Part shown: piece by piece, positions 13,320-21,814 of the stretch
How positions within the stretch are numbered: the first letter of the stretch is position 1
Layout of the letters: the number at the start of each line of letters is the position of its first letter
From: an uncultured Senegalimassilia sp.
Lineage (GTDB): Bacteria > Actinomycetota > Coriobacteriia > Coriobacteriales > Eggerthellaceae
Length of the DNA: 21,814 bases
NCBI RefSeq assembly: GCF_934632265.1
Contig: NZ_CAKTYH010000022.1
Location: 1 to 21,814, forward strand
Direction: 5' to 3'
Notes under the pieces: model-generated
The model's input: the letters and a program-made list of their open reading frames with translations, nothing else
Databases searched by the model: none
What the model was told of the DNA's origin: nothing
Translations under genes and position numbers: made by a program

Positions 13320-16300
13320 CTACAGCTGACCGTGCCCATGATACGCCCGCGCAAGGGCGCGGCCCATCTCGTCGGCATCGGCCGCATCAAAACGATACGA
13401 CACCGTCTGCGGCTGTCCCGGCGCATCGGCGCGGTCCTGCTCAACGCGCACGAACACGCACTCCACCTGCGCATATCCTTCCAACAGCACCGCATACGCA
13501 TAGCACGTGGCCTGCAGCAGGTGCTTCTCGTGCAGCTGCTCGGCGGTTTCACTAGGCAAGCCGCCGGTCTTGTAATCCACCACCAGCGCACTGCCCGCCG
13601 GCTGTTCGCGCGTGCCGGCAGGGGCAACGCACGCCAACAGGTCGATCTCTCCCTCAAGGTAGGCCGCATCGCAAGGGCCGCCCACGCGGACAAGGAACGG
13701 CGCCTCGGGGACCACGCTCTCGCACGCGCCCACGCGCGCCACTATATCGCTGGCGAACCACCGCCCGAGCGCCGCATCCAAGCGACCGCGCTGATCGGCG
13801 GAAAGCCCGCACGAACGCTCCAACGCCTGCTGACGCGCGGCATCCGGGCGCTCAAGGGCGCAACCCGGTTGCCAGGCCAGCGCCGCAAGCTGCGCCAAAC
13901 GGTGAAACGCCGTTCCCAAGCTTGTCGCCGCATCGGCGTCGCGCACGCCCAAAGCGGCGCTGGCGGCATCGTCGGCCGCATCTTCCACGGAGAAATCGAC
14001 CAACCCATCGGCATCCTCGGCAATGGACGAATAGCTGAACATGCCCGCTCGCGCACCCGCATAAGGCCTGCCCCGCTCAGGCTCGTACGGTCCCACCACG
14101 GGAAGGGCGATCACGCCCGGCTTGCCGACGGCAGGGGAACCGCCGACCGCTGCCTCGCCGACGCCCTGTCCGCCAACGCCCGACCCACCATCGGTCGCAA
14201 CGCCATCGAGCGAACCGCCCGCAGCAGCCTCATCAACGCTCGGACCGCCATCAACCCGCAACGCCGCATCATCCGCAGCATCGCCCGCAACGCCGTCCGC
14301 GTCTCCCAGCATCTCTTCGACAACCGCCGGCGTCAAGCGCACGCACTCCACGCGCGCCGGACGCTGCCCGCCGAAGTCGAACATGCTCACGCCCGGCTCG
14401 AACACGCAGCCCTCGCCCACCAGCGCCGATTGCACGTCGCCCCAGCAGCTCTTCGACAAGCCGGTGGCATCCACCTTCGACGACTTGCCGCGCATGGACA
14501 CCACAAGGGCCTCCTTCGCGCGCGTGAGCGCAACGTAGAGCAAGCGCCGCGACTCGGCCGCTTCGCCGCGCTCCTCGTGCAGCTTGATGGCAGCGCGCCT
14601 GTCGGCAGGCAGCTGGCTGCGCGAAACCATGGCGGCAAGCTCTTCGTCGTCGAACTCGCAAAACGGCTGATACGACCCGCTCTTCGCAACCAGCGACGAA
14701 GTCTTCTCCTTCAAGCGCTCGAGCACGTGGCCGCCATCGAGCGACACGTAGGTGCGCCCCTCGATCGAGCAGCACTCCAGCGCCTGCGACCGCGCCGCAT
14801 CGTCGCGCAGCTCGGCCACCGCCACGATGGGGAACTCAAGGCCCTTGCTGGCGTGAACGGTCATGATGCGCACGAAATCGCCGCCTTCTGCCGACAGCGC
14901 GCCCGGCGCCTCCTTGGCAAGCTCCACGCGCAGCGCCAGCTCCTCGGCCACGCCCGCGGGCCCCACGCCGCCGGCGGCCTCGATATCGCGTGCCATGCGG
15001 ATGGCCTTGTACACGTTCCCCGCACGCGCCAGCCCCTCGGGACCGGCCGCCTCAAGGCGCGCAAGCCACCCGGAATCGGCCACAATGCCCTGCATGATGT
15101 CGGCAAGCGCGACGTTTCCCACCTGCTCGGCGGCGCGGCGCATCAGGCTTGCGCACGCCGCAAGCGCCGGCGAGACCGCGCGCCCTGCCGCAACTTTGCG
15201 CTCAATATGGCGAAAACCCTGGTCGAACGCCCGTCTGCGGGGAATGCCGCGCTCCTCGTCCATCCCCGTGGACAGCTCCAGCAAATCATCGGCGGACAGG
15301 GCGAACAGCTCGCTCGAGAGCACCTCGAACAGCGCCGTGGTCCACTTCGGATTCGCGATGGCCTGCGCCAGGCGAACCATGAGCGCCACCTCGGGCGCCC
15401 GGTTGAAAATGGAGCCGCCGGCCACCACGCACGGCAGCCCTTCGGCCCGCAGGGCCTCGGCGTACACGTTCGCGCGGCTCATGCCGCCCAGCAGCACCAC
15501 CATGTCGCCGGGCCTGTGCCCGGTCGCCGCGAACTCGGAGAACGACTTCGCCACGCGCCTTGCCGCCACCGCCGCCGCGTCCGCAGACGACACGCCGCGC
15601 GACGGGGCCACGGTCACCTGCACCTGCACGCGAGGCCCGTCCGGCAAAAACGGACGCTTGACCTTGGATTCCGCACGCCCCGGCGCCAGCGACATGAACC
15701 CCGCGCCGAACACCTGCGGCTGCTCGAAGATGCGGTCGCACAACGCCAGCACGTCCCCGTGGCTGCGGAAGTTGTCGGGCAGCTCGATGATGCCCTCGGG
15801 GTTGCGCTCGCGCACATTCTCCAGATGACGACGGTACACCGACACATCCGCGCCGCGGAACCGATAGATGCTCTGCTGCGCGTCGCCGACGGTGCACATG
15901 CGCGAAAAGCCCTCCCCGGCCATGCGCTTGATCATGTCCACCCGCAGCTGATCGGTGTCCTGGAACTCGTCCACCATCACCAGCTTGAAGCGATCGGCAT
16001 ACGCCGCCTGAATGGCGGGATGGTCGCGAAACGCCCGGGAAGCGAACGACAGCAGGTCGTTGTTGTCCAGCAACCCCGCCTCGCGCTTGCGGCGCGCGAA
16101 CGCGTCCGCAACCGACTTCGCCACATCGATCAGCGTTGCCAGCTGCTCCTGCACCAGCCCGCAACGCGCCTGCGCGGCGATGGCGCAGTACCGTTCCGCC
16201 AGCTCAGCGGCCTGTTCGCCATACGGCGTGTTCTTACCGAAGTTACGGCCGGGAACAGGAAAGCCGTTCATGGCCGAAAGCACGCGCCGGTACGTCAGCC

Positions 16301-17051
16301 CGTCGGAGCCGCGCCCGATCAGCTCGCGTGCGCTTTCCAGCGCCTCCTGCGTTGCCGCCAGGAACTTGTCGCGCGTGGAACCGGGCTTGACGCCGTCGGC
16401 CAGCACGTATGCGGTTTCGGCCGTATCCGCCAGCTGCGCCAGCAGCTTGATCGGGCTTGGCGCCTCGGGGGGTGCCACCACCGACGCCATGCCGTCGGGA
16501 TGCGCCGATGCCGCCTCCACCAGCTGTCGCACCATCCCCTCCACCGACGCCGTACGCGGACCCGCCGGATGCACATCGAACGACGCGAACAGCGCATCAA
16601 GGCGCTGCGGGGAAACACCTTCGGCAACCGTGACCAGGTCGTCCCTGCCGCCGAGCACCTCCTCAAGCGACGCATCAAGAAGCGTTTTCACCGTGGCCTC
16701 GTCGGCAACCTTGAACGCAGGGTCCAGCCCCAGTTCAAGCGCATGCGCGCGAAGGATGCGCGAGCACATGCCGTGGATGGTGGATATCCACGCCTCGTCG
16801 GTTTTCAGCGCCTGCTCGGTCATGCCGCCGGCACGCAGTGCGCCCTTTACGCGCGATTTGATCTCGCCCGCGGCCTTCGACGTGAAGGTGATGGCCAAAA
16901 CCTGGTCGATGTCGGTCAAATACCCGCTTTCCAACGCATGCACGATACGACGCGTCAGCGTGAACGTCTTGCCGCTGCCGGCGCCGGCGCTCACCGCCAA
17001 CGGCTTGTCAAGCGTGTTGACGCACTTTTCCTGGCCGATGGTCAACGCCAT
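13320..17051 (-). CDS. addA: ATP-dependent helicase/nuclease AddA-type subunit
   Basis: This 1243-aa superfamily 1A (UvrD/RecB-like) helicase has a C-terminal PD-(D/E)XK nuclease domain. With the adjacent gene product it would resect double-strand breaks for recombination. It carries Walker A AGAGSGKT (22-29), the Walker B/DExx box VDEFQDTDQLR (about residue 360), GDAQQSIYRFRGAD (motif III region), MTVHASKGLEFPIV and LLYVALTRAKEAL (motifs V-VI). The nuclease core is GEIDLLA followed by VVDYKTGG (about 1157-1164). Residues about 915-976 form an Ala/Gly/Asp/Val-rich low-complexity insertion between helicase and nuclease. The start at 17051 is chosen for its strong AAAGGAGG site and family-like MALTIGQE beginning. 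The start lies 2 bp beyond the addB stop, indicating translational coupling. AdnAB-type naming is possible in Actinomycetota, but the partner's inactive helicase domain and Fe-S nuclease fit AddAB. Confidence 0.92.
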   Translation of the reverse strand: MALTIGQEKCVNTLDKPLAVSAGAGSGKTFTLTRRIVHALESGYLTDIDQVLAITFTSKAAGEIKSRVKGALRAGGMTEQALKTDEAWISTIHGMCSRILRAHALELGLDPAFKVADEATVKTLLDASLEEVLGGRDDLVTVAEGVSPQRLDALFASFDVHPAGPRTASVEGMVRQLVEAASAHPDGMASVVAPPEAPSPIKLLAQLADTAETAYVLADGVKPGSTRDKFLAATQEALESARELIGRGSDGLTYRRVLSAMNGFPVPGRNFGKNTPYGEQAAELAERYCAIAAQARCGLVQEQLATLIDVAKSVADAFARRKREAGLLDNNDLLSFASRAFRDHPAIQAAYADRFKLVMVDEFQDTDQLRVDMIKRMAGEGFSRMCTVGDAQQSIYRFRGADVSVYRRHLENVRERNPEGIIELPDNFRSHGDVLALCDRIFEQPQVFGAGFMSLAPGRAESKVKRPFLPDGPRVQVQVTVAPSRGVSSADAAAVAARRVAKSFSEFAATGHRPGDMVVLLGGMSRANVYAEALRAEGLPCVVAGGSIFNRAPEVALMVRLAQAIANPKWTTALFEVLSSELFALSADDLLELSTGMDEERGIPRRRAFDQGFRHIERKVAAGRAVSPALAACASLMRRAAEQVGNVALADIMQGIVADSGWLARLEAAGPEGLARAGNVYKAIRMARDIEAAGGVGPAGVAEELALRVELAKEAPGALSAEGGDFVRIMTVHASKGLEFPIVAVAELRDDAARSQALECCSIEGRTYVSLDGGHVLERLKEKTSSLVAKSGSYQPFCEFDDEELAAMVSRSQLPADRRAAIKLHEERGEAAESRRLLYVALTRAKEALVVSMRGKSSKVDATGLSKSCWGDVQSALVGEGCVFEPGVSMFDFGGQRPARVECVRLTPAVVEEMLGDADGVAGDAADDAALRVDGGPSVDEAAAGGSLDGVATDGGSGVGGQGVGEAAVGGSPAVGKPGVIALPVVGPYEPERGRPYAGARAGMFSYSSIAEDADGLVDFSVEDAADDAASAALGVRDADAATSLGTAFHRLAQLAALAWQPGCALERPDAARQQALERSCGLSADQRGRLDAALGRWFASDIVARVGACESVVPEAPFLVRVGGPCDAAYLEGEIDLLACVAPAGTREQPAGSALVVDYKTGGLPSETAEQLHEKHLLQATCYAYAVLLEGYAQVECVFVRVEQDRADAPGQPQTVSYRFDAADADEMGRALARAYHGHGQL

Positions 17052-17053
17052 GG

Positions 17054-20011
17054 CTATCCCCTCCTTTCGGAACACGATGAGACCGGGCACCACTTGCATG
17101 CCTCGGGCGTTTCAGGGCGCGGACGGATGTCGCCGGCCAGCATACGCTCGAGCGCCGCGGCAACCGCCTCCTCCGTCTCGTCGAGCACGTCGGAAAACGG
17201 CCTGTCGGCGCACATGCAATCCTTGTGGCGCATGTTCGGCAGGTGGGCGTTCTCGATCACGCGCCCGTCGTAAGCGCCCGAGATCATCTTGCGGCGCCCA
17301 TAGCACACGTACAACGCGCCAACCGGCTCCAACCCCAGCGTACGGCGAACCACCTGCGCGTAGATGAGCGCCTGCACCTTGCCCAAACGCCCCTCCTCGC
17401 GCACGCCCACCGCATACGACCCGGAGATCGAGCCCTTGTAGTCGATGATCGCGCATCGCCCTTCGCCGTCCACATCGATGCGGTCGGCCGTGCCCAACAG
17501 CTTGTGCCCCGCGTAATCCACCGCGCCGCCGCAAGCCACGTCGTACTCCAGATACTTCGGGGCGAAGGTGGGCAGAAGCTCGGCCTCGAAATCCAGGTAG
17601 TCCATCAGCTTGCGCTCAAGCTCGGCAAGCTCCCGATGCTCCACCTGCGACGTGGGGATCAGGCGGTTCTCCGACTGGCGAAGATGCGGCTGCAGCGCCT
17701 TATGGCGCGCAAGCACGTCGGCCATGAGCTCCCGCGCCTGCGGGAGCAGCTGCGGCGTGACCTTCGCCTCGCCCAAGTCCTCGGACAGATGCTTATAGAA
17801 GCTGTGCAGCGCGTTGTGCGCGAAGTCGCCCATCTCAAGCGGCCCGAACTCCTCGTCCAGGTCATCCAAGCGCAAGCGACGCTGGGCGAACCACTTGTAC
17901 GGGCATTCCAAATAGCTTTCGATCTGGGAAGGCGAAAGGCACGGCTCGTCAAGCACCTGCCCGCCCTGCAGCACGCGCGGAAGCACCACGAGCGAACGCA
18001 CCTCGGGCGACACCGCACCCGTCAACGGAGGCTCGATGCAAGCCGCCAGAGGCGCCGGCGCATCGGACAGCGCATCGTTGGCGCACAAGGCATCTTCGCC
18101 ACGCAGCAGCATCCCGCTCTGCAGATGCTCGGGAAGCGAATACGGGTTGTCGATGTCCTCGGTGGCCGTAGGGTCATCTCGATAGCAGTCCACGAACTCC
18201 TCCAGAACCACGCAAGGGTACGTGGGGTCGGCGGACGCATCGTTAAGGCAGCGCTCGAGGATCAGCTGGTTGGTTGCAGCGTGCTCCAGCGCGAAGAACG
18301 CACGGCGCATACGTGCAAGCGCCGAGTCGGCGCGCTCCACGCCAAGATGCTCGAGCAGCACCCGGGAGGCGTCCTCGGGATCCGCCGCCGGATAGGCGGC
18401 ACTCGTCAAATCGGCCGCAACGAGAACCCTGCACGACCCGCTTCCCAAAGAAGCCGCCGTGCTCTGATCGGTCACCAGCACATCGGGCGCGCTTAGGGCC
18501 GCGCCGTCGCAACCACGCGGGGCCACCATGCGCGAAACGTTGACTTTCAGGCGTTGCACCTGGTCGAACGCAACATCGGCCCCCAACCCGGCCAGCTTGG
18601 CGGCGCAGGCGGCGCGCTGCAGAGCGCGCAATGCGGCAAGCTGCTCGGCGCGCCACGCTTCCGAGCGGTTCGTCATGCGCCGCACAGCAGCCTCAAGCTC
18701 GCCCGCAGCCTGGTCGTCCAAGTGCAACGCAAGCCGTTCCATCGCCGCGTACATCGAATTGTCGCCGCGCAGGCGAGCGCAAAGGTCGGACCGGCGCGCC
18801 GTGCGATCGGCACGCAAGTCGGCATCAAGCTTGAACGCCGCCTTCCTCGTCATGCCCGAAAACGGCGATAGCGCCCAATCGGCCAAGTCCGCGCGATCCC
18901 ACCGCTCCACATCGGTTGCGGCGATATCCCCGTACCCTTCGATATGTGAAACGGCGCTCGCCTGCCCCGCATCAAGGAAACGGCGAAGCGAGCAGATGGC
19001 CCTGCCGAACGCGGTATCCGCGAAGCGGCGCTGCCCGCGCAGCGCCACCGCATGGCCCTGGCGGACGAGCGCAGGCGCCACGCGCCCGAACAGCGCCGCC
19101 GGGTCCTTCGCCGCAACCACCACGGCAGCGGCCTGCGTACCGACCTGCCGCCCATCGCGACAGCCGTCGGCGCCGCCGGAAACTTCCTCTCCGCCGGGAA
19201 CACCGTCATCGCCTGCTGCCGAAACGGCCGCCGCAGCCGGCGCCCCAGTCGAAGCAGATGCCCCGGCCGAAACCGCCGGCGCCCCCGAATCCGCACCCGC
19301 GCCAAGGGTATCGCGCACGATATCAGCCAGCAGCGCCGGCCACGCATATTGCCCCGAAGGGAACGCAAAGCGAACCCGCACGCCCTCAGGGGCGCGAACA
19401 GGGCCCTGGCCGCCCGAAGCGGCGCGAACCTTCACGTCCATCCACGGGCACGCAGAGAAAAACGCCTCTTGACCAGGGGTAAGCGGAGCAGCATCTTCCG
19501 ACAGCACGCGCAGGGGGCGCTGCGGCAGCAGCTCGGGAAGCAGGGCCAGGGCCTGTCCCGGCTCCACCAACCCCAGATGCGACAACCGATCAAGGTATCC
19601 CCCAATCAACTGCAGCACCGGCAGCTCCGCGCTGGTCACAGCCGAAAGCACACCGGCACCCGCCGGCTCGCCCTCCCAGGCATCGCGCACCGCCGCATCG
19701 AATCCGGGCAGGCCGACGCCGGCGGCCACGCAAGCAGCCGCCACGCGATCGAGCCCGAGCGCCCCCGCACCGTCGCCACCTGCCTGCTCGCACGCAGCGC
19801 GCAGCAACGCCTCGCGCTCAAGGCGCGAGACGAACGCCCGGCCATCGCCGTACAACTCCCACAGATCGCGCACCCAGGCGCCGAACGCGGCAACCGTCAC
19901 GCCCATAAGCGAGCAGCCGCTATCCGCGGCCCGTTTCCTATACGCCACCGCCCGGTCGGTATCCGGCAGCAGCACCACATCATATGCAATAGAAGTATCC
20001 ATGCCCGACAT
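17054..20011 (-). CDS. addB: AddB-type nuclease subunit with Fe-S cluster
   Basis: This 985-aa partner of AddA has an N-terminal helicase-like region without a Walker A motif and a C-terminal PD-(D/E)XK nuclease. ECPYKWFAQ (near 704) provides the first cysteine, and ACKWCPVSSC near residue 976 the other three of the AddB [4Fe-4S] cage. The nuclease core is GTADRIDVDGEG, then AIIDYKGS (about 858). ALHSFY and MGDFAHN lie at the start of the nuclease domain as in AddB/RecB. Residues about 235-288 are an Ala/Gly/Ser-rich low-complexity insert. The inactive helicase domain probably serves to scan DNA, as in AddB/RecC. The start at 20011 has a GGGGG-containing site about nine bases upstream; the ATG at 20002 is possible. 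A short palindrome (CCCCTAGGGG) overlaps the ribosome site. It is the first gene of the addB-addA-arsC-like operon. Confidence 0.9.
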   Translation of the reverse strand: MSGMDTSIAYDVVLLPDTDRAVAYRKRAADSGCSLMGVTVAAFGAWVRDLWELYGDGRAFVSRLEREALLRAACEQAGGDGAGALGLDRVAAACVAAGVGLPGFDAAVRDAWEGEPAGAGVLSAVTSAELPVLQLIGGYLDRLSHLGLVEPGQALALLPELLPQRPLRVLSEDAAPLTPGQEAFFSACPWMDVKVRAASGGQGPVRAPEGVRVRFAFPSGQYAWPALLADIVRDTLGAGADSGAPAVSAGASASTGAPAAAAVSAAGDDGVPGGEEVSGGADGCRDGRQVGTQAAAVVVAAKDPAALFGRVAPALVRQGHAVALRGQRRFADTAFGRAICSLRRFLDAGQASAVSHIEGYGDIAATDVERWDRADLADWALSPFSGMTRKAAFKLDADLRADRTARRSDLCARLRGDNSMYAAMERLALHLDDQAAGELEAAVRRMTNRSEAWRAEQLAALRALQRAACAAKLAGLGADVAFDQVQRLKVNVSRMVAPRGCDGAALSAPDVLVTDQSTAASLGSGSCRVLVAADLTSAAYPAADPEDASRVLLEHLGVERADSALARMRRAFFALEHAATNQLILERCLNDASADPTYPCVVLEEFVDCYRDDPTATEDIDNPYSLPEHLQSGMLLRGEDALCANDALSDAPAPLAACIEPPLTGAVSPEVRSLVVLPRVLQGGQVLDEPCLSPSQIESYLECPYKWFAQRRLRLDDLDEEFGPLEMGDFAHNALHSFYKHLSEDLGEAKVTPQLLPQARELMADVLARHKALQPHLRQSENRLIPTSQVEHRELAELERKLMDYLDFEAELLPTFAPKYLEYDVACGGAVDYAGHKLLGTADRIDVDGEGRCAIIDYKGSISGSYAVGVREEGRLGKVQALIYAQVVRRTLGLEPVGALYVCYGRRKMISGAYDGRVIENAHLPNMRHKDCMCADRPFSDVLDETEEAVAAALERMLAGDIRPRPETPEACKWCPVSSCSERRG

Positions 20012-20021
20012 TCTAGCGCAC

Positions 20022-20054
20022 CCCCTAGGGGCCTTCAGTCCCATACACGGGACT
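20022..20054 (-). promoter_or_regulatory. Two small inverted repeats in the addB leader
   Basis: CCCCTAGGGG (20022-20031) is a perfect 10-bp palindrome covering the putative addB ribosome site. AGTCCC (20037-20042) and GGGACT (20049-20054) form a 6-bp inverted repeat just upstream. Together they could be an operator or a leader structure limiting translation. Evidence is positional only. Confidence 0.3.
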
Positions 20055-20108
20055 TACCCGAAGTTTCGCCGCCCCCATCACCGCAACTCAACCCGCCCCG
20101 AAACGCAA

Positions 20109-20142
20109 GAAGGCCGGCCGCCCTTTCGGACGACCGGCCTTC
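20109..20142 (-). terminator. Terminator of the PFOR gene
   Basis: On the minus-strand transcript, 20142-20128 and 20123-20109 pair over 15 positions, including two G-U pairs, capped by a GAAA tetraloop. The U-rich-ish sequence TTCTTGCGTTT follows. It lies about 100 nt after the PFOR stop at 20246. On the plus strand the same pairs become C-A mismatches, so the hairpin is directional, ending PFOR transcription before addB. The remainder of 20143-20245 shows no gene. Confidence 0.75.
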
Positions 20143-20245
20143 CAAGAACCGATCTATCGCTCGATCGAAAGCCTTGACGCAAACACAGCGTCCCACAGCG
20201 GTGCGCCTACCAGCGAAACCGCAACGCCACGCTCAGCCTGCGAGA

Positions 20246-21814
20246 CTACTCGCCGTCGTACATTGCCTTCAAGCGCACCAGGTGATCGTAGCGCTCGATG
20301 GCGGCCTTCTCGTTGCGCTCGAACAGCTCGCCGGCGCGCTCCGGGAACTCGCGGGTCAGGCGGCTGTAGCGGGCCTCATTCATGAGGAACTCCTGGTAAC
20401 CGCCCGCGGGCTCCTTGCAGTCCAGCGTGAACTTCTTGCCGGCTTCAGCTGCCGGGTTGAAGCGGAACAGGTTCCAGTAACCGCAGTCCACGGCCTTCTT
20501 CATCTCGGTCTGGCAGTTGCTCATGCCGCCCTTGATGGAGTGCATCTCGCACGGGGAGTACGCGATGATGATGGACGGGCCGTGATAGGCCTCGGCCTCG
20601 GTGATGGCCTTGAGCGTCTGAGCCGGCTTGGCGCCCATGGCCACCTGAGCCACATAGACGTAGCCGTACGCCATGGCGATCTCGGCGAGCGACTTCTTCT
20701 TGACGTCCTTGCCGGCGGCGGCGAACTGGGCCACCTGGCCGATGTTGGAAGCCTTGGAAGCCTGGCCGCCGGTGTTGGAGTAGACCTCGGTGTCGAACAC
20801 GAAGATGTTCACATCCTCGCCGGATGCCAGCACGTGGTCGAGTCCGCCGTAGCCGATGTCGTAGGCCCAGCCGTCGCCGCCGAAGATCCAGACGGACTTC
20901 TTGGCCAGGTACTCCTTGTGGTCCAGGATGCGCTGCGCGGCCTCGGCTGCGGCGCCGTCGCCGGCGGCAACCTCGGGCAGGACGGCGATCAGGGCGTCGG
21001 CGGTCTGACGGCTGGCGGCCTTGTCACCGCGGGCGTCGAGCCAAGCCTGAGCGGCCTCGGCGACGGCGCCTGCCTCCACCAGGATGGCGGCGTCGGCGGC
21101 CAGCATGCCGTTGACGGCCTCATAGCCCAGCTTCATGCCCATGCCGTGCTCGGCGTTGTCCTCGAACAAGCTGTTGGACCATGCGGGGCCGTGGCCCTGC
21201 TTGTTGACCGTGTACGGGCTGGTGGCAGCCGGACCACCCCAGATCGAGGAGCAGCCGGTGGCGTTGGAGATGTACATATGGTCGCCATAGAGCTGGGTGA
21301 TCAGGCGGGCGTAAGCCGTCTGGGCGCAGCCGGCGCAGGCGCCGGAGAACTCGAGCAGGGGCTGCTTGAACTGGCTGTCGCGCAGCGTGGTGCCCTCGAT
21401 CTCGGGCTTGTCGGCAATCTTGTTCACGCAGTACTCGAACACGTCCTGCTGAGCCATCTCGTCCTCGACGCCGACCATGGTCAGCGCGTCGGCCGGGCAG
21501 GCCTTGACGCACACGCCGCAGCCCATGCAGTCCAGCGGGCTGATGGCCAGCGTGTACTTCAGCTCCTTATGCTTGCCCTTCATGGGCAGCACGGCCATGG
21601 CCTCGGGGCCGGCAGCGGCCTCCTCGTCGGTCAGGCCGAACGGGCGGATGCAGGCATGCGGGCACACGAACGAGCAGCTGTTGCACTCGGTGCACTTCTC
21701 GGCATCCCACTTCGCCACGGACACGGACACGCCGCGCTTCTCATAAGCGGCAGCGCCCTGCTCGAACTGGCCGTCGGCATGGTCGACGAACACGGAGACC
21801 GGCAGGGAGTCGCC
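20246..21814 (-). CDS. nifJ: Pyruvate:ferredoxin oxidoreductase, C-terminal part (partial)
   Basis: These are the last 522 residues of PFOR, open at the window edge; full-length proteins are about 1170-1200 aa. PFOR decarboxylates pyruvate to acetyl-CoA and CO2 with reduction of ferredoxin or flavodoxin, and is central to anaerobic fermentation. The visible part begins GDSLPVSVFVDHADG (end of the gamma-like domain) and continues into two ferredoxin motifs, CTECNSCSFVCP and CMGCGVCVKACP. The thiamine-diphosphate domain follows: GACAGCAQTAY with the proximal-cluster cysteines, NATGCSSIWGG, GGDGWAYDIGYGGLDHVLASGEDVN, DTEVYSNTGGQASKA and the closing SPCEMHSIKGG. The common family motif is GCGETPY, here GCAQTAY. 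An internal start near 21793 is not a true start, since coding similarity continues upstream of it. It is followed by a strong terminator. Substrate could be another 2-oxoacid, but similarity to NifJ-type PFOR is high. Confidence 0.95.
   Translation of the reverse strand, partial: GDSLPVSVFVDHADGQFEQGAAAYEKRGVSVSVAKWDAEKCTECNSCSFVCPHACIRPFGLTDEEAAAGPEAMAVLPMKGKHKELKYTLAISPLDCMGCGVCVKACPADALTMVGVEDEMAQQDVFEYCVNKIADKPEIEGTTLRDSQFKQPLLEFSGACAGCAQTAYARLITQLYGDHMYISNATGCSSIWGGPAATSPYTVNKQGHGPAWSNSLFEDNAEHGMGMKLGYEAVNGMLAADAAILVEAGAVAEAAQAWLDARGDKAASRQTADALIAVLPEVAAGDGAAAEAAQRILDHKEYLAKKSVWIFGGDGWAYDIGYGGLDHVLASGEDVNIFVFDTEVYSNTGGQASKASNIGQVAQFAAAGKDVKKKSLAEIAMAYGYVYVAQVAMGAKPAQTLKAITEAEAYHGPSIIIAYSPCEMHSIKGGMSNCQTEMKKAVDCGYWNLFRFNPAAEAGKKFTLDCKEPAGGYQEFLMNEARYSRLTREFPERAGELFERNEKAAIERYDHLVRLKAMYDGE

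Noticed and set aside
13278..17273. A 1331-codon open frame on the plus strand, antisense to addA
   Set aside because: It is Arg/His/Ala/Leu-rich without any recognisable motif and mirrors the codon positions of addA. High-GC genes commonly leave stop-free antisense frames.
1..21814. tRNA or rRNA genes, CRISPR arrays, transposases, integrases and phage genes
   Set aside because: None could be recognised on either strand. The 36-bp units at 11265-11442 are contiguous and have no spacers, so they are not a CRISPR array.

Overview
The window is a high-GC (roughly two-thirds G+C by eye), gene-dense chromosomal segment. It encodes a pyruvate:ferredoxin oxidoreductase with two ferredoxin-type clusters, a small radical SAM protein, a Na+-coupled SNF-family transporter and an AddAB-type double-strand-break nuclease. 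Together with GC-rich codon use and the style of the membrane and lipoprotein genes, this points to a strict anaerobe of the Actinomycetota, most likely Coriobacteriia/Eggerthellaceae. That placement is inference; no rRNA or other marker is present.

Layout. Positions 1-1800 hold a methylthioadenosine/SAH nucleosidase gene and an RsmJ-type 16S rRNA methyltransferase gene, bounded by a truncated arm (1-15) and a complete copy (1692-1776) of a long REP-like palindrome. Positions 1811-4340 hold a LysR regulator divergent from a membrane protein with a bactofilin-like repeat region. Positions 4469-7274 hold an SNF transporter divergent from a pyridoxal/pyridoxamine kinase; the 450-bp gap between them carries a four-copy inverted-repeat element. 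Positions 7405-10544 hold a TatD-associated-type radical SAM gene converging on a zinc-ribbon/VWA/YARHG membrane protein, which lies just downstream of an amidase_2 lipoprotein. Positions 10948-12833 hold a YbjQ-type protein, a five-copy degenerate 36-bp tandem repeat, a Nudix hydrolase and a PAP2 phosphatase. Positions 12959-20011 on the minus strand are an apparent operon addB-addA-arsC-like. Positions 20246-21814 are the C-terminal part of PFOR, cut by the window end.

How it fits together. Most of the window is ordinary housekeeping: SAM recycling, rRNA methylation, vitamin B6 salvage, nucleotide clean-up, DNA repair and pyruvate metabolism, with several cell-envelope proteins. Hairpin terminators sit at the convergent gene pairs. 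I did not find a clearly new multi-gene system. The most interesting signals are non-coding: (i) the large palindromic repeat; (ii) the alternating inverted-repeat block at 6046-6208; (iii) the 36-bp tandem repeat; and (iv) a TTAC motif repeated at exact 11-bp spacing upstream of two unlinked envelope genes (2843 and 12093), which looks like a shared response-regulator box. On the protein side, the arsenate-reductase-fold protein has no cysteine at all, and AddA and AddB each carry a low-complexity Ala/Gly-rich insertion.
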